Assembly (NCBI GenBank): GCA_903813345.2
Contig: CAIIXF020000004.1
Location: forward strand, 13,957,196 to 14,021,195
DNA from: Owenia fusiformis
Lineage: Eukaryota > Annelida > Polychaeta > Sabellida > Oweniidae
Length of the DNA stretch: 64,000 nucleotides
Direction of reading: 5' to 3'
Part shown: positions 12,747 to 24,981 of the stretch, piece after piece
Numbering within the stretch: the stretch's first letter is position 1
How the letters are laid out: each line of letters opens with the position of its first letter
Translations under genes and position numbers: made by a program
Notes under the pieces: model-generated
Told to the model about the DNA's origin: nothing
Seen by the model: only the letters and a program-made list of their open reading frames with translations
Databases searched by the model: none

Positions 12747-12932
12747 AATCCTCCACAAAACAATTTTTATCTTATTGTATCTCATTTATTTTAATCAATA
12801 GTATTGATTGAATACATTGTATATTGTAATTGTAGAACGTGGCTAATAATGCTAATAGCACAGCCACTCACACTGTATTTTGTATTGTATTCTTTGTACA
12901 AATGAATAACTTAATAAAAAAAACAAAAAAAA
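9819..12932 (+). mobile_element. 5'-truncated non-LTR retrotransposon (jockey/CR1-type LINE), recent insertion
   Basis: One LINE copy bounded by a perfect 12-bp target-site duplication AACAATGAACAG (9807-9818 and 12933-12944). It begins inside the endonuclease domain, which is the usual result of incomplete target-primed reverse transcription, and ends in an A-rich tail after AATAAA. The 3' UTR of about 185 bp follows the stop at 12746. No inactivating mutation is visible in the retained coding region, so the insertion looks young. Confidence 0.93.
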
Positions 12933-13147
12933 AACAATGAACAGTTAGGCAATACTGTTTTAAGACCCAAGTGTAAGGAATTTTGCATTGTTATTATACA
13001 GCTTTCAGTGACACCTTTATTTTATGAAATATACAACTCTCATGAACAGGATCATTAGTAAAGTCTATAACATATTCTGATTGCTCATTATTAGCATATT
13101 ATATATAATTATCTTTGTCCACTTAGTTTTGCAGAGCAGCCTGACTT

Positions 13148-13520
13148 TGGTAAGTTTGACGTCACAAAATTGGAAAAAGTCACATCGGTGTTTTTGGTAT
13201 ATGCTATGTTCTATATGTGATATTTTGAGTAAAAATCAATCAATTGTTATGTTGATGAAATTCTATTTCCAGGCCAAGTAAACAAAAATAGTGGCACACG
13301 CTAATTAACAGAGAAAATAAACTACTTTAGAATTCATTCACTGAGACCATGGGGTATAATGCCAGGACCAATTCTGCACTACTGAGGTAATTATCTAAAA
13401 ATTATTGAATAGTTATGGAGCACTCTGAGATATATATAAGAATATATCAGAGGATTATAACATGTATTTCAGTTTGTCCTAATTTCAAATTGCATGTTCT
13501 TGACTTTGAATTTAGTCTCA
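13148..13520 (+). repeat. Inverted-repeat arm followed by dispersed repeat
   Basis: 13148-13245 pairs with 9463-9562, and 13260-13520 is a direct copy of 5641-5880. The two parts may be one element whose ends are repeated elsewhere in the window. Confidence 0.55.
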
Positions 13521-14211
13521 TACTATTCCTGACAAATTAAGTAAACAGACACTATGGCCTATTTTGAAATATTTCAGGATGAAATTCAACAGGATGAGTT
13601 TACAATGATAGTCATGACTCAAATATCAGTTCCAGTTGTTTCCACTATTGTAATTTATATTTCTAATAGAAATCAGAACTTTTGGGGTGTGTTGAGACCA
13701 ATAAGATTAGATGATTTGGTTCAACATCAAGAAAACTGGAACTGGGAGGTAAAATTCTGGCCAGTAAGATTAGCACAGTACAAGTGAAGAAACACGGTAT
13801 TTAATATATAGGCTTAATCAAGCACCAAACATTTTAGTGTGTAAATTATTTCAGAATATGCTGAACACCATATTCCATTAGGTAACATGTGTTTCTACTG
13901 ATATTTTGAATTTTTCAAATATACCCCCAGTGTCTCTCTATCTTTATTTTTCAAAAAACTCTAAATATTTGTTTATTCCACTTCAGGAACAGTTGTATAA
14001 TTGATGTGTGCATATCCTGCCATTTGAGTGAAATCCATGTATTTTCAAAGTGGTGTTTTTTTACCCTCCCTGTAGGTTAGAAGGCATTTATTTAACTACA
14101 TTGACTTGAGCAATGATGGAGACATAGTGGCATCATTATCTACCCTAGCTAGTCCAGAGTAAATAAACAGTTTATACTTACTTTTCAATAGGTGGCAGTT
14201 TGATCAAATTA

Positions 14212-16125
14212 TGAAGGTCCTGAGGGTAGTTCCTCTCCTTGAGAGTCAATCATATACATCCTGAGAGTAGTTCATCTCCACTCATAGTTAACCATGAAGG
14301 TCCCCAGGGTCGTTCCTCTCCCCAAGAGTCAATCATATAGGTCCTCAAGGTAGGTCAACCTCATTGATAATTAACCATGAAGGTCCCTAGGGTAGTACCT
14401 CTCCCCAAGAGTCAATCATATAGGTCCTCAAGGTAGGTCAACCTCATTGATAATTAACCATGAAGGTCCCTAGGGTAGTACCTCTCCCCAAGAGTCAATC
14501 AGATAGGTCCTCAAGGTAGGTCAACCTCATTGATAATTAACCATGAAGGTCCCTAGGGTAGTACCTCTCCCCAAGAGTCAATCAGATAGGTCCTCAAGGT
14601 AGGTCAACCTCATTGATAATTAACCATGAATGTCCCTAAGGTAGTTCCTCTCACCAAGAGTCAATCATATAGGTCCTCAAGGTAGGTCAACCTTATTGAT
14701 AGTTAACCATGAAGGTCCCTAGGATAGTTCCTCTCCCCAAGAGTCAAGCTTATAGGTCCTAAAGGTAGGTCAACCTCATTGATAATTAACCATGAAGGTC
14801 CCTAGGGTAGTTCCTCTCCCGAAGAGTCAATCATATAAGTCTTCAAGGTAGGTCAACCTCATTGATAGTTATCAAGGAAAGTCCTGAGGGTAGTTCCTCT
14901 CCCCATGAGTCAATCATATAGGTCGTCAAGGTAGGTCAACCTCATTGATAATTAACCATGAAGGTCCCTAGGGTAGTTCCTCTCCCCAAGAGTCAATCAT
15001 ATAGGTCCTCAAGGTAGGTCAACCTCATTGATAATAAACTCTCCCCAAGAGTCAATCATATTATAGGTCCTCAAGGTAGATCAACTTCATTGATAATTAA
15101 CCATGAAGGTTCTGGGAGTAGTTCCTCTCCCCAAGAGTCAATCATATAGGTCTTCAAGGTAGGTCAACCTCATTGATAGTTATCAATGAAGGTCCTGAGG
15201 GTAGTTCCTCTCCTTGAGAGTCAATCATATAGGTCCTCAAGGTAGGTCAACCTCATTGATAATAAACTCTCCCCAAGAGTCAATCATATTATAGGTCCTT
15301 AAGGTAGATCAACCTCATTGATAATTAACCATGAAGGTTCTGGGAGTAGTTCCTCTCCCCAAGAGTCAATCATATAGGTCTTCAAGGTAGGTCAACCTCA
15401 TTGATAGTTATCAATGAAGGTCCTGAGGGTAGTTTCTCTCCTTGAGAGTCAATCATATAGGTCCTGAGGGTAGGTCAACCTCACTGATAGTTCACCTTGA
15501 AGGTCCCAAGGGTAGTTCCTCTCCCCAAGAATTATTCAAGGTAGGTCAACCTCATTGATAGTTAACAATGAAGGTCCTGAGGGTAGTTACTCTCCTTGAG
15601 ACGCAATCATGTAAGTCCTAAGGGTAGGTCAACCTCGCAGATAGTTAACCATGAATGTCCCGAGGGAAGTTGCTCTCCATAAGAGTCATTGATCTAGGTC
15701 TAAAGCTAGGTGAGCCTTACTGATAGTTAACCATGAAAGTCCTGAGGGTAGTTCCTCTCCTTGAGAGACAATCATAAAGGTCTTGAGAGTAGGTCAACCT
15801 CACTGATAGTTAACCATGAAGGTTCTGAGGGTAGTTCCTCTCCCTGAGAGTCAATCACATAGGTCTTTAGGGCTGGTCAACCTCATTTATAGTTAACCAT
15901 GAAGGTCCCAATTGTAGTTCCTCTCCCCAGGAGTCAATCATATAGGTCCTCAATGTAGGTCAACCTCATTGATAGTTAACCATGAAGCTCCTGAGGGTAG
16001 TTCCTCTCCTTGGGAGGCAATCATAAAGGTCTTGAGAGTAGGTCAACCTCACTGATAGTTAACCATGAAGGTCCTGATGGCCGTTCCTCTCCCTGAGAGT
16101 CAATCATATAGGTCTTTAGGGCTGG
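14212..16125 (+). repeat. 83-bp minisatellite, about 23 units
   Basis: The unit runs from GAAGGTCCCTAGGGTAG through CCTCTCCCCAAGAGTCAATC, AGGTCCTCAAGGTAGG and TCAACCTCATTGATAATTA. The two halves of the unit (about 43 and 40 bp) are themselves alike: each starts AGGTCCYNAGGGTAG and ends near an ATCAT/ACCAT word, so the array grew from a ~41-bp ancestor that was first doubled. Some units are shortened (15030, 15260). Confidence 0.93.
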
Positions 16126-16724
16126 TAAAATTTAAGGTAGCCATTTGTGCATCAATGGTGCATATGAAAGAAAATGATTCAACAACTAAGGCCTTTAGTT
16201 TAAATTTTTAAGTGGCATTTTATTTATTTATGTATATATATATATTTATAAATCTAAAGTGTCTGGACAAAAATTTGTTCAATAATTTAAAGACTTTGAT
16301 GTTCCGCATATGGGCACGATGAGATTATGAAATAATTTACAATGTACAAGCTCCTATGTTTGGTCCAAATGCTCATCCAATTAATAAATAAGCAATGTTC
16401 AAAATTATTTTTGTATTTTGACAAATGATCATGGTAACTTCTCTGAATTCTCAGTATTTAATTGGATATTTATTCATAATTGTACTCGCCTTATATTGTC
16501 AGAAAAAAAGTACAATTTACCTTTGATTACAAAATGCACTCCACCTTTTTTTGATAGTTTTTAAAAATATAAATCCAACTAATGTGATTTTGATCTGCAA
16601 ATATTAATTTGTTAATATAAAACTTTTATTTTCAGCAAAAAGAAAAGTCAAGATCAGTCATGTTAACAAACAGCTATTACAAGTCAGCAGAGTGTCAACC
16701 TGGTTATTGTTATGACCCAAGGGG

Positions 16725-16935
16725 AATGACTAACGAACGAGCATAGTGTAACAAGCCAGATAAAGAAATTGAAAGAAAGTGTGCTAAATTCAATGCCCCA
16801 TGTGGGAATCGAACCAAGGACCCTTGGATCCAAAGTCTGATTCTCTACCGACTGAGCTCTAAAGGCTTAAGCCACTACAGCTGGGCCGTAGTAGCAACTT
16901 GCTATCAAGGGTCCTCACATTATGTTAACAACAGA
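16725..16935 (-). mobile_element. tRNA-derived SINE, copy 2
   Basis: Minus-strand copy of the same family. Its 73-nt tRNA-like part is 16866-16794 with GAGCTCAGTCGGTAGAG (A box) and GGTTCGATTCCC (B box). The text between the boxes differs from copy 1 (ACTTTGGATCCAAGGG here), so the two copies are old or belong to different subfamilies. Confidence 0.75.
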
Positions 16936-17519
16936 GTTGAGCCTGGAAATATGGGACCATATGAATCAATAAATATTGTATCAGACCTAGCACAAAGATA
17001 ATTAATTATTATACAGCTACCTGTAGAACCAGGTGAATAATCAAACATAGTGCTGATTCATCAAATATACTCTTTTGGAATATATGGCCAAGTGAAGGGC
17101 CAAGTGAAAAAACATTGTATAGTGTTACATGAGACAACAAAAATAGAAGTAGGCTACTGCTTGCAGAACAATCAAGTATTTCTGCTGAATAATGGATATA
17201 TGGCTAATTTAAAACTAAATGGTACAAAAACCTTGATAGGGCAAAGATGAAGAGTTTACACTGCCCCCCACCAGGAGGCTAGTGCTAATGGCAAATGTAA
17301 TAATTGTTATGATAGCAATGGACACATTTTAAACGAATACTGAAAGGTTGGGTATCAATATGGTGAACTCTTTGAACACATGTTTCTCTTAAACCAATCA
17401 TAAAAAATTCTGAAAATTTTACACATTGTCAATTTAATGGTACATGGTCATCTTTTGATTTAATTTGAAAAAAATGTAAACACTTTTCTCTTTATTGTTT
17501 AAGAAAACTCATCAGACAC

Positions 17520-17885
17520 TTCTTTGTTCTTGTTATCATATGTTCGGAATGAAATGAAACATGTATCCGAGCCTCATTGGAACAAAATGCCATAAACACA
17601 ACGTGTTTAGGTCTCTCAACATTGTAATTGTGCAAAGGAAAGTTTGGTTGATTTTAAAAAACGTATCTTCTTAATGAAATAAAAGGTTTATTTTCATTCT
17701 TATCTATTTTGGGTTTTTTTGTTTTAATTTTTTGAATACTTTTTGTAAAATCAACCAACTTTTCCTTTGTATAACTATGATATTTAGAGGTCTAAGAAAA
17801 TGTTGTATAAGCTATTTTGTTCCAACAAGGTTCGGAAAGAAATTTTATTTCATTCTCAAGAATTGGTAGAAAGGAACAAAAAACA
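17520..17885. mobile_element. Long fold-back (MITE-like) element, copy 2
   Basis: Same family as 90-435. Arms: ATGTTCGGAATGAAATGAAA to GTTGATTTTAAAAAACG on the left, and AAAATCAACCAACTTTTCC to TTCGGAAAGAAATTTTATTTC on the right. The outer text CAAGAATTGGTAGAAAGGA equals the reverse complement of the left end of copy 1. Confidence 0.75.
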
Positions 17886-18886
17886 AATATATATAAATAA
17901 TTCTTGCATTAAATTGTTGTCAATCAGTCCACATTACATTAATAAGGACCGTGTTTTTTTACAGAATGATTTTTAAGAGAAAAACATTGTTGAATTCAGT
18001 TCACCATATCGATACCAATCCTTCACCCAATCTATGAAGTTGTGAAGTTCAAGTAATGAAAGTGTCTAAAATGGATAAACAGTCATTAAAAGGCTTTTAA
18101 AAGTTATGAGACTCCTACAATTGTGGGATACCTGTACTATACATTCCTGATATTCTAGCTCAGCAATCTTAGCAATTGGAATGTCATTGACATTCAAATT
18201 AATTATTTGATTTGATCATTTTAATGTTTGTGGGAAATTCAATAACTTTAATTTCTGCTGATGTTCTATGCATCTAGCACCATATATAATTATTTCTGTA
18301 CAGCTTTTTTACTACCTTGGAATTTTGGGCATGTGTCATCATGGGCTTTCAACTCTAATTGAAAGCCCATGGTGTCATTAAGGGCTTTTAATTCAAAGTA
18401 AGTGTATGGGGCACAACTGCACAAGGGATAGTGCCAGGGCTACATGGAGGTTGGGGAGGATGGGGCACTTGTGCCAAGTTCACAAATACATGTACTTTCT
18501 CATAATGGCTCACTAAATATTTTTTCTTAAGGACAGTTGAGCAACGTGTGTATATGTAGAAATATCTAAGCACAAGTGCCAAAGGGGAAAAAAGGGTATG
18601 GTGCTTCCTCTGGTGTGTCTGAGCGTTAACATCAGCTGCCTCTAGTCAGATCTAGTTTATTAATCAAATGTTAATTCTTCTTTTATAGACAAATCAAACT
18701 GCTGGACTACACCAGTACACTAATGTTCACAATCAATGAAATCAATATTTCATAAAAGCAAATGACCTAATCTCCTTTTTATGGAACTGTAATTCTGATA
18801 AATACTGTCCAGTCCTTTCCTTTTAAAAATTGATTGTTCTCTGATTCAGTTTGCACCTTGTTCAATTTAGATATTTTGAGTAAAAC

Positions 18887-19200
18887 TTAAAGAGGCATTA
18901 TGCCATTGGATAGCACAATCAAGACCCCTCTGGACTTTTTTGCATATTGAGTTTCACCACATATATATACCCATCTACTTACCAAAGAAGTCCCAAATCC
19001 CCCTCTTTCAGAGTTTATTTTGCGATTGTGCTGGCCGATCTAATTATTTTCGAAGATAATAATCTAATTATTTTCGGCAATAATATACCTAAAAGTTATT
19101 CTCAAGATATATCCATGGTATGTGAGATATTATATGAGCAATAACAATAGGACATCATTGATTGTCTGCTGGAGAAACCTATGGCATAATGCATCTTTAA
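18887..19200. mobile_element. TTAA-flanked MITE, copy 1
   Basis: 306 bp between TTAA duplications (18887-18890 and 19197-19200). Terminal inverted repeats of about 20 bp: AGAGGCATTATGCCAT on the left and ATGGCATAATGCATCT on the right. TTAA targets are characteristic of the piggyBac superfamily, but the tips are not the classical CCC, so the family is only inferred. No coding capacity. Confidence 0.8.
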
Positions 19201-21289
19201 GAGTAAGAAAGATTTCAAAAATTGCTTTAAATTTAAAATAATATTTTTGAAGGGAGACACAATTATTATTATTTTCACCAGAGCTACATGTATGGCAATA
19301 CAAAATATGCAACACAATTTTTGAATTTTATGTACATGTATTTCCAATCATATCTGAATATCTTAGTGAATATCTTTTAGCTATTATACCTAGTATAATA
19401 CTGCATTAAAATACTAAATTAAATTTAGAAGTTGGTACAAATATTGGTAGCATAGGATCACATGTTACAATTTTTTTTAAACTGGGCAAGGTAATTCATA
19501 TAATATATTCTAACCCATAAAAAGTATTATATTAAAAAAATTGTTAAAAATAGAACCTAAAATTCCACTTGTAATTTGTTATAAAATGTGAAACATGAAC
19601 AAATAAAAATATGCATTTTACCCCATCATTCATGTCAGTATGTATTATTTTTGTGAACTTTAAAAATAAAAATCAATTTTTATGGTGGAGTCATTTTTAA
19701 GTACAATATTACTTGCTTGACTATGAGGAGGAATCAATCATATTGTCTACTATATATACTACTTTATTGTGAGGTATATAAGGACCTTCAAGAGAACTAT
19801 TTTGGTCATTTGAATTATCATGTACAGGCTGATGGCTTAGAAATTAAATTTCTTTTTGAAAATAAGACTTGTAGCATGGTAAAATACATTAGGGAGGCAT
19901 TTAACGATTCATGAACCTGTTACTCATATTTATATTTTGAAATTATTCCTAAATGTTAATTAGAAGTGGTTAATAAGCCCAAAGTGGGCTCGGTTGTTTG
20001 ACATAAACATTATATTTTGACTTTATTTTGTATGACTTACCACTATAAATAAAAATAAAAACAAACAAACAGACTATTCTTTTTAATAATTAGTCTATCA
20101 ATTTGATATCTAGGCCTAGTGTCACGTTAACTTTGTCTCTCTCTTAAAGGCCCTTCCTTGTATTTTTAAACCTCTAATACTCTTCCTCCCTAAAGAGAAA
20201 CCTAAATATAAGTATCTAGTCAGAGAGAAACAATATTTGTATAAAGTTTTAATACTGTATGTATCCTTCAGGGTGAAGATCTTTAGTCCACGTGGATGTG
20301 ATTCCTGAAGCTAGTACACATTTGTACCCTTAGAACACTTTAGTATCTTTTTTATTTGTCCTTAGTGAAACATCACCTTAAGGAGGAGTATGTCTGGTAT
20401 AATTGTATCTCCAAAACGAGAAACGTTTCTTTTGTCTCGTCTAGGAACTTCTATAGTTAGTATTAATTTGGACTTGGAGAAGTCCTTATGCATCACACCT
20501 TTTCTTCTTAATGTGAGACATTTTATGTTAGGAGGATACATGGTAGCGCAGCGAACGAGCACAATAATAGTGGGGTCTGAGGTCCCAGAAAATCTCTAAA
20601 TTTCAGAGCATATATCATGTTTCAAATCAATGAAATATTTTATTTCACAGAATAACTTGAACAATTTTCAATACGTTGGTTTAGGGGAGGGGGCGTTTCC
20701 GGTGACCCCCTGGCTCCACCACTGAGATTAATCGTGTTTTAACACGACGTAATGACGCTGTAATAATGAACCCAATGAATGCTTTTTAGTTTTTTGTTGT
20801 TGGATTAAGTTAGACTTATTTTATATTTTCGATTCAACGAAATAATAAAGATCTCTAAATTCGATTGTCTGACAAAAGTACACCTGCTAATATCGATCTG
20901 TAATCTCGGTTAACAGTATCGGGAAATGGTTTAAACAGTCAACCTCTACATAGGTCGATAATTGAATATGTTGTGAAAAGTTAATGGACTGCTATAATAC
21001 CTCTACCTCTGCCCTATCAATTATATATCATTGAAAATAATAGCTTTCGAAATATCTCCATTAATAAACGATAAACATCCTCTAAAAGTTGAGAATTGCA
21101 TGTGATAATAAAACTGGCGCTATTTTTCGTAGAAATACGTTAAATGCGGTCATATTCTAACTAAATTGCCTCATGAAACGAATTCGCGGTAAATACCCGA
21201 AAATTTGCTTTCCGTCCTTCACGAGATCCAAATACCCCATTCTGAATAATAGACGGACAAAAAGGACCAAATACCCCATCCACGCGCCA

Positions 21290-21345
21290 GATACCCCATG
21301 TCCACGCGCCTAATACCCCATTATGGGGTAAAAGGCGCGTGGCAC
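21290..21345. other. Strong GC-rich hairpin
   Basis: CACGCGCCTAATACCCCAT at 21303-21321 followed after one base by its near-complement ATGGGGTAAAAGGCGCGTG, giving a stem of about 17 pairs with a one-base loop. It lies in the ACGCGCC/TACCCCAT repeat that borders the GTCC microsatellite. Confidence 0.75.
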
Positions 21346-21360
21346 GCGCCGAATACCCCA

Positions 21361-22620
21361 TGTTATTTCCTTCCGTCCGTCCGTCCGTCCGTCCGGGCAA
21401 TAACTCAAAAATACCGCTGGCCCGATTTTGTTCATATTTTGTACACATTTATCCAATGGCGGTAGAAGTTCTGCTCGAAAACCGATTTTCAAAATGGCCG
21501 CTCCAAAAAATGGCGGCCATTTTATTATTATTTTATTTTACGATTTTTGCTGTAACTTGAAAAGTAGTGGAGCGATTTTGTTCATATTTGGTATGTGAAT
21601 ACTTTAAGCATGGTACAATATCTAATGACATTTTGGGTAGTAGGCGGCCATTTTGAAAAATGGCCGCCATTTTTACGTGTGTTTTTTTACATTTTTTACT
21701 ATAATTCAAAAAGTAGTAGAGCAATTTTGTTTATATTTTATATGCGAATACTATAAGCATGGCGCACTGTCTAATGACACTTTTGGGTAATAGTCGGCCA
21801 TTTTGAAAAATGGCCACCATTTTTAAGTTTTTTACTAAGAGGAGGGAAAACCCCATGATTCAATTGATGACATACGATTTCCTCCTTCGCGCACCTCCTT
21901 TCCCGGAACTATGTATATTTATACTTCCCTCCATCTTGGTTTTCAAATTGACCTAGTTTTAAACCAATCAACGATCGACTCGCTAAACCAATCAGCGACG
22001 ATGTCATTTCAATACAGATTTACATTATAAGCGTATGTCATCTTTGAACCCTGGGGTTTCTCCCCCTCTTTTTTAACTGTTACTTGAAAAGTAGTAGAGC
22101 GATTTTGTTATTTGATATGTGAATACTCCTGAGCCTTGCACACTGTCTCATGACATTTCGCGTAGTAGGCTGCCATTTTAAAAAATGGGTGTCATTTTTA
22201 CTTTTTTTACGATAACTTGAAAAGTATTGGATCGATTTTGTTCATATTTGATATGTGAATACTTTAAGCATGGCACATTGTCTAATAAAACTTTGGGGAG
22301 TAGTCGGCCATCCATCATTATGTGTGTTATTTTACATTTTTTATTATAACTCAAAAAGTAATAAAGCGATTTTGTTCATATTAGATATGTGAATACTTGT
22401 AAGGATTGCATACTGTCTTATGACATTTTGAGTAGTAAGTGGCCATTTTAAAAAATGGCCAGCATTGGCGATTTTTTAAGAATTTTTTATGTGGCTACTT
22501 AAAAGCATATTACTTCTTCGGATTACAACTTGGCTAGTGATCAACCATCTTGAAAATGGTGGCCTTTCTTATGGGTGTTATTTTATGATATTTGCTTACT
22601 AGTACTCGATTCAAATTGAC
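21361..22620 (+). repeat. (GTCC)n-headed array of GGCCATTTT units
   Basis: After a GTCC run (21371-21395) come about six diverged units of roughly 140-170 bp, each with AAAAGTAGTRGAGCGATTTTGTTCATATT, ATGTGAATACT, a GCAY...TGTCTAATGACA block and one or two GGCCATTTTGAAAAATGGCC palindromes. The same unit in reverse orientation forms the array at 38085-39010. A separate inverted-repeat element interrupts it at 21838-22070. Confidence 0.85.
21838..22070. mobile_element. MITE-like insertion in the GGCCATTTT array
   Basis: Terminal inverted repeats of about 38 bp with mismatches: AGGAGGGAAAACCCCATG...GATGACATACG on the left and GTATGTCATC...CTGGGGTTTCTCCCCCTCT on the right. About 230 bp, non-coding. 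Target duplication not certain. Confidence 0.75.
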
Positions 22621-24670
22621 CAACATTTTTCAAAATCATCTACAAGTTCTCAGATATTCAAATCTGACTTAAGATTGAACTCGTATATTGTGAGCAACTT
22701 TAGGTGGTGACATTTTGTCATGTTAAAGCCTCGTTAACTATTTGTTTGGACATTTCCCACCCACAAGTGGTGTGGCTATAACAAGACTACAAGGCATTAA
22801 TACAACAAAATTTCACCCCCTCTTAAGTTATTGCAAAATGTTACAGAAGCCGAATGTCACCACTTTTTGAGCTCTAGGCTAATACGTAGTTTAAAACAGT
22901 TTTGGAACTTCACAAGCAATTTGTTTAATATGATATTACTGAACACACCATTCATCATATTATATCAAATGTTGTTTTATTAAATAAACATTGTGTATTA
23001 TGTACATGTAATGTACAAATACTACAAATACTACATATCCAATATCCTCACAACTTCAACTAAATATGTGTCTCTTACAACTACAAGAGCCCATTGTATT
23101 TTTCAAATAATAATATAAAACATTCATAAACTCTAGAGGCAATGTAATATCAATTTCAGCAAAAGTAATTGAGGAAAAATCAAACCAGTTTCCTAGCCTT
23201 GATTTATGCTTACAAAATGACAAAACCTCTCTAATAGGAACACCTCTCAATGTGAACGCTTTTTTCAGTCCCATTTTCAAACTGTCATGGACTTCCATGT
23301 TAAAAAACTCAAATGTGAACACCTTTCAATCTGAACACTTGGCAGGTCCCAGTGGTGTTACATTCTACTATACCTAACACCTAGAAATGCATAAGATACT
23401 TTGTCTAATTGTATTGTTTAGTATATTTTTGAAAGTACCTTATTAACATCTAACATTCAACCAATAAACCATTAATAAGGAACATACAAATAAAAACAAG
23501 TACATTATCATTACTAATAAGCCAAATGGGTTGCTCATGAACACCAAATGCAAGGTATAGTAGAGTGTTAGGATTAGACAGGTTTAAATGCTGCCAATTA
23601 AAATTCTAGCATTCTTTGGATTGCCCTTGGATCTTAAGGCGCTACTCTTAAAGTCTTGGTATATACGTCAATGAGCCATGGACTGTAAACGTTCTATTTT
23701 TAAAGGTGTTCTATTACAAAGGTTTTATTGTATTATCTTTTTTCCACAAGCATTCAACCTTCTCCAACAAATTATTTTATGAAACTTGAGATATTTATAT
23801 TAAACCAGGCATCTTATATTCCTAATTGCCAATAGAGGGCTCTCATAACTGAAACACAGTGGCAACTGAAGTACCGATAACATAAATAATGTGATGTCTT
23901 ATTCCTCAATAGTTTAGCTCACTCTCACAGGGTTTGGTGTCAGGGCTGGTATAAAAGTGAATATTGCTTTGGTATTTCAAATACTGGTTGCCATATATTT
24001 ATATTGTGACCTAATTTAGTTAATGTAAATTTGGTAAGTGTAACAATTTGTAACAGACAAAAATGTGACGATTTGTTACGGAAACCAAACACGCCAGTAA
24101 CAAGAAAATGTTGACTCATAATGATATTTTACCACTTCTCAGTTGTGATATATAAAATATAACATACTAGTAGTTTTGCTACTTCATTGCTTTTGCAGCA
24201 CCCTTTGCAGACTCATTTTTGTCCAAAAAATTAGAAAGATTTGAATGAAGTTGAATAAAAAAATAAATAAACAATCCAATCGGTCTTATATAGAGGAACT
24301 TAAGCTTATCTTAACATTATCTTAAAGAGTGTGATGACTAGGAATACTATACTAGATATAGTATGCTGTTATATCACAAGCAAATTGAGATGCATTGTAC
24401 AGTAAAATGGAGAAAAAACCTATAGTAAGTGGAATCCCCCAGGGACAACAAAATAATGTTCCACTTTGAGGTGTTTCACTTCTGGCAAAGTTACATTTTC
24501 TCTGATCTTCAAGAATGGTGCCAAGCTAATGAGTATTTTCTCCAAAACAGAATGTGATTTTGAACAGAATACTCATCAGCCAGTCACCAGTACTGAAAAT
24601 ATGAGCAAATGTGACCAATGCATTCACAGAGGTTTAGTTAAGATTGAGTCAATAGATCAAAGGATTTGAA

Positions 24671-24676
24671 TGGTTT
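24671..24676 (-). terminator. Candidate TRIP12 poly(A) signal
   Basis: An AATAAA hexamer on the minus strand about 305 nt past the TRIP12 stop. It is the first canonical hexamer I noticed downstream; AT-rich DNA makes chance hits common, so this is only a candidate. Confidence 0.3.
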
Positions 24677-24861
24677 ATTTAACTATACATAAAGAAAATA
24701 TTGCAAATACTGGCTTTAAATCACTTAGGCTATTATATAAACATGGAAAACAATGTGAGTATGAAAAATAGGACAATAAATATTCCCTTTTATATTCACT
24801 CTTGAAATGACTCCATGAACACAGGTTTCTCTGTAAATACCGACGTGTGTGTTAAGAAATA

Positions 24862-24970
24862 GATAAAGGGCTCAATGATAGATGAAAGGATAACTGCCAT
24901 TTTTCCATGCCATAGTCCATCACTTCCTTAGATGAGTAGTCTAGGAGTTTTGGGTAGTTAATGCATGTCA
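24862..24970 (-). repeat. Tandem copy of the TRIP12 terminal exon end, past the stop
   Basis: A diverged ~109-bp copy of 24971-25085. It preserves GATAAAGGGCTC...GATGAAAGGA, and the equivalents of the catalytic-Cys codon and the TACTCATCTAA text, with several substitutions and small deletions. Being downstream of the TAG it would be 3' UTR. Confidence 0.85.
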
Positions 24971-24981
24971 GATAAAGGGCT

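Larger units (their letters stand above)
16126..24670. other. Gene-free DNA between satellite and TRIP12 3' end
   Basis: Apart from the SINE, fold-back, TTAA element and GGCCATTTT array listed separately, no gene is supported. Short frames such as 17050-17250, 19717-19914, 20390-20599 and 23056-23322 have no recognisable family and no conserved neighbours. CTCTCAATGTGAACGC and CCTTTCAATCTGAACAC near 23240-23340 look like another diverged dispersed repeat. A 13-bp hairpin CATGGGCTTTCAA/TTGAAAGCCCATG lies at about 18340-18372. Confidence 0.5.

Noticed and set aside
14212-16125. CRISPR-like array
   Set aside because: Contiguous 83-bp units with no unique spacers in an animal genome; it is a minisatellite.
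17050-17250. Small plus-strand gene of 66 codons
   Set aside because: No recognisable motif, no splice signals with coding flanks, length within chance expectation.
20362-20599. Overlapping frames on both strands suggesting a small gene
   Set aside because: Reading frames on opposite strands over the same bases, no family match, and inverted-repeat-like text around them.
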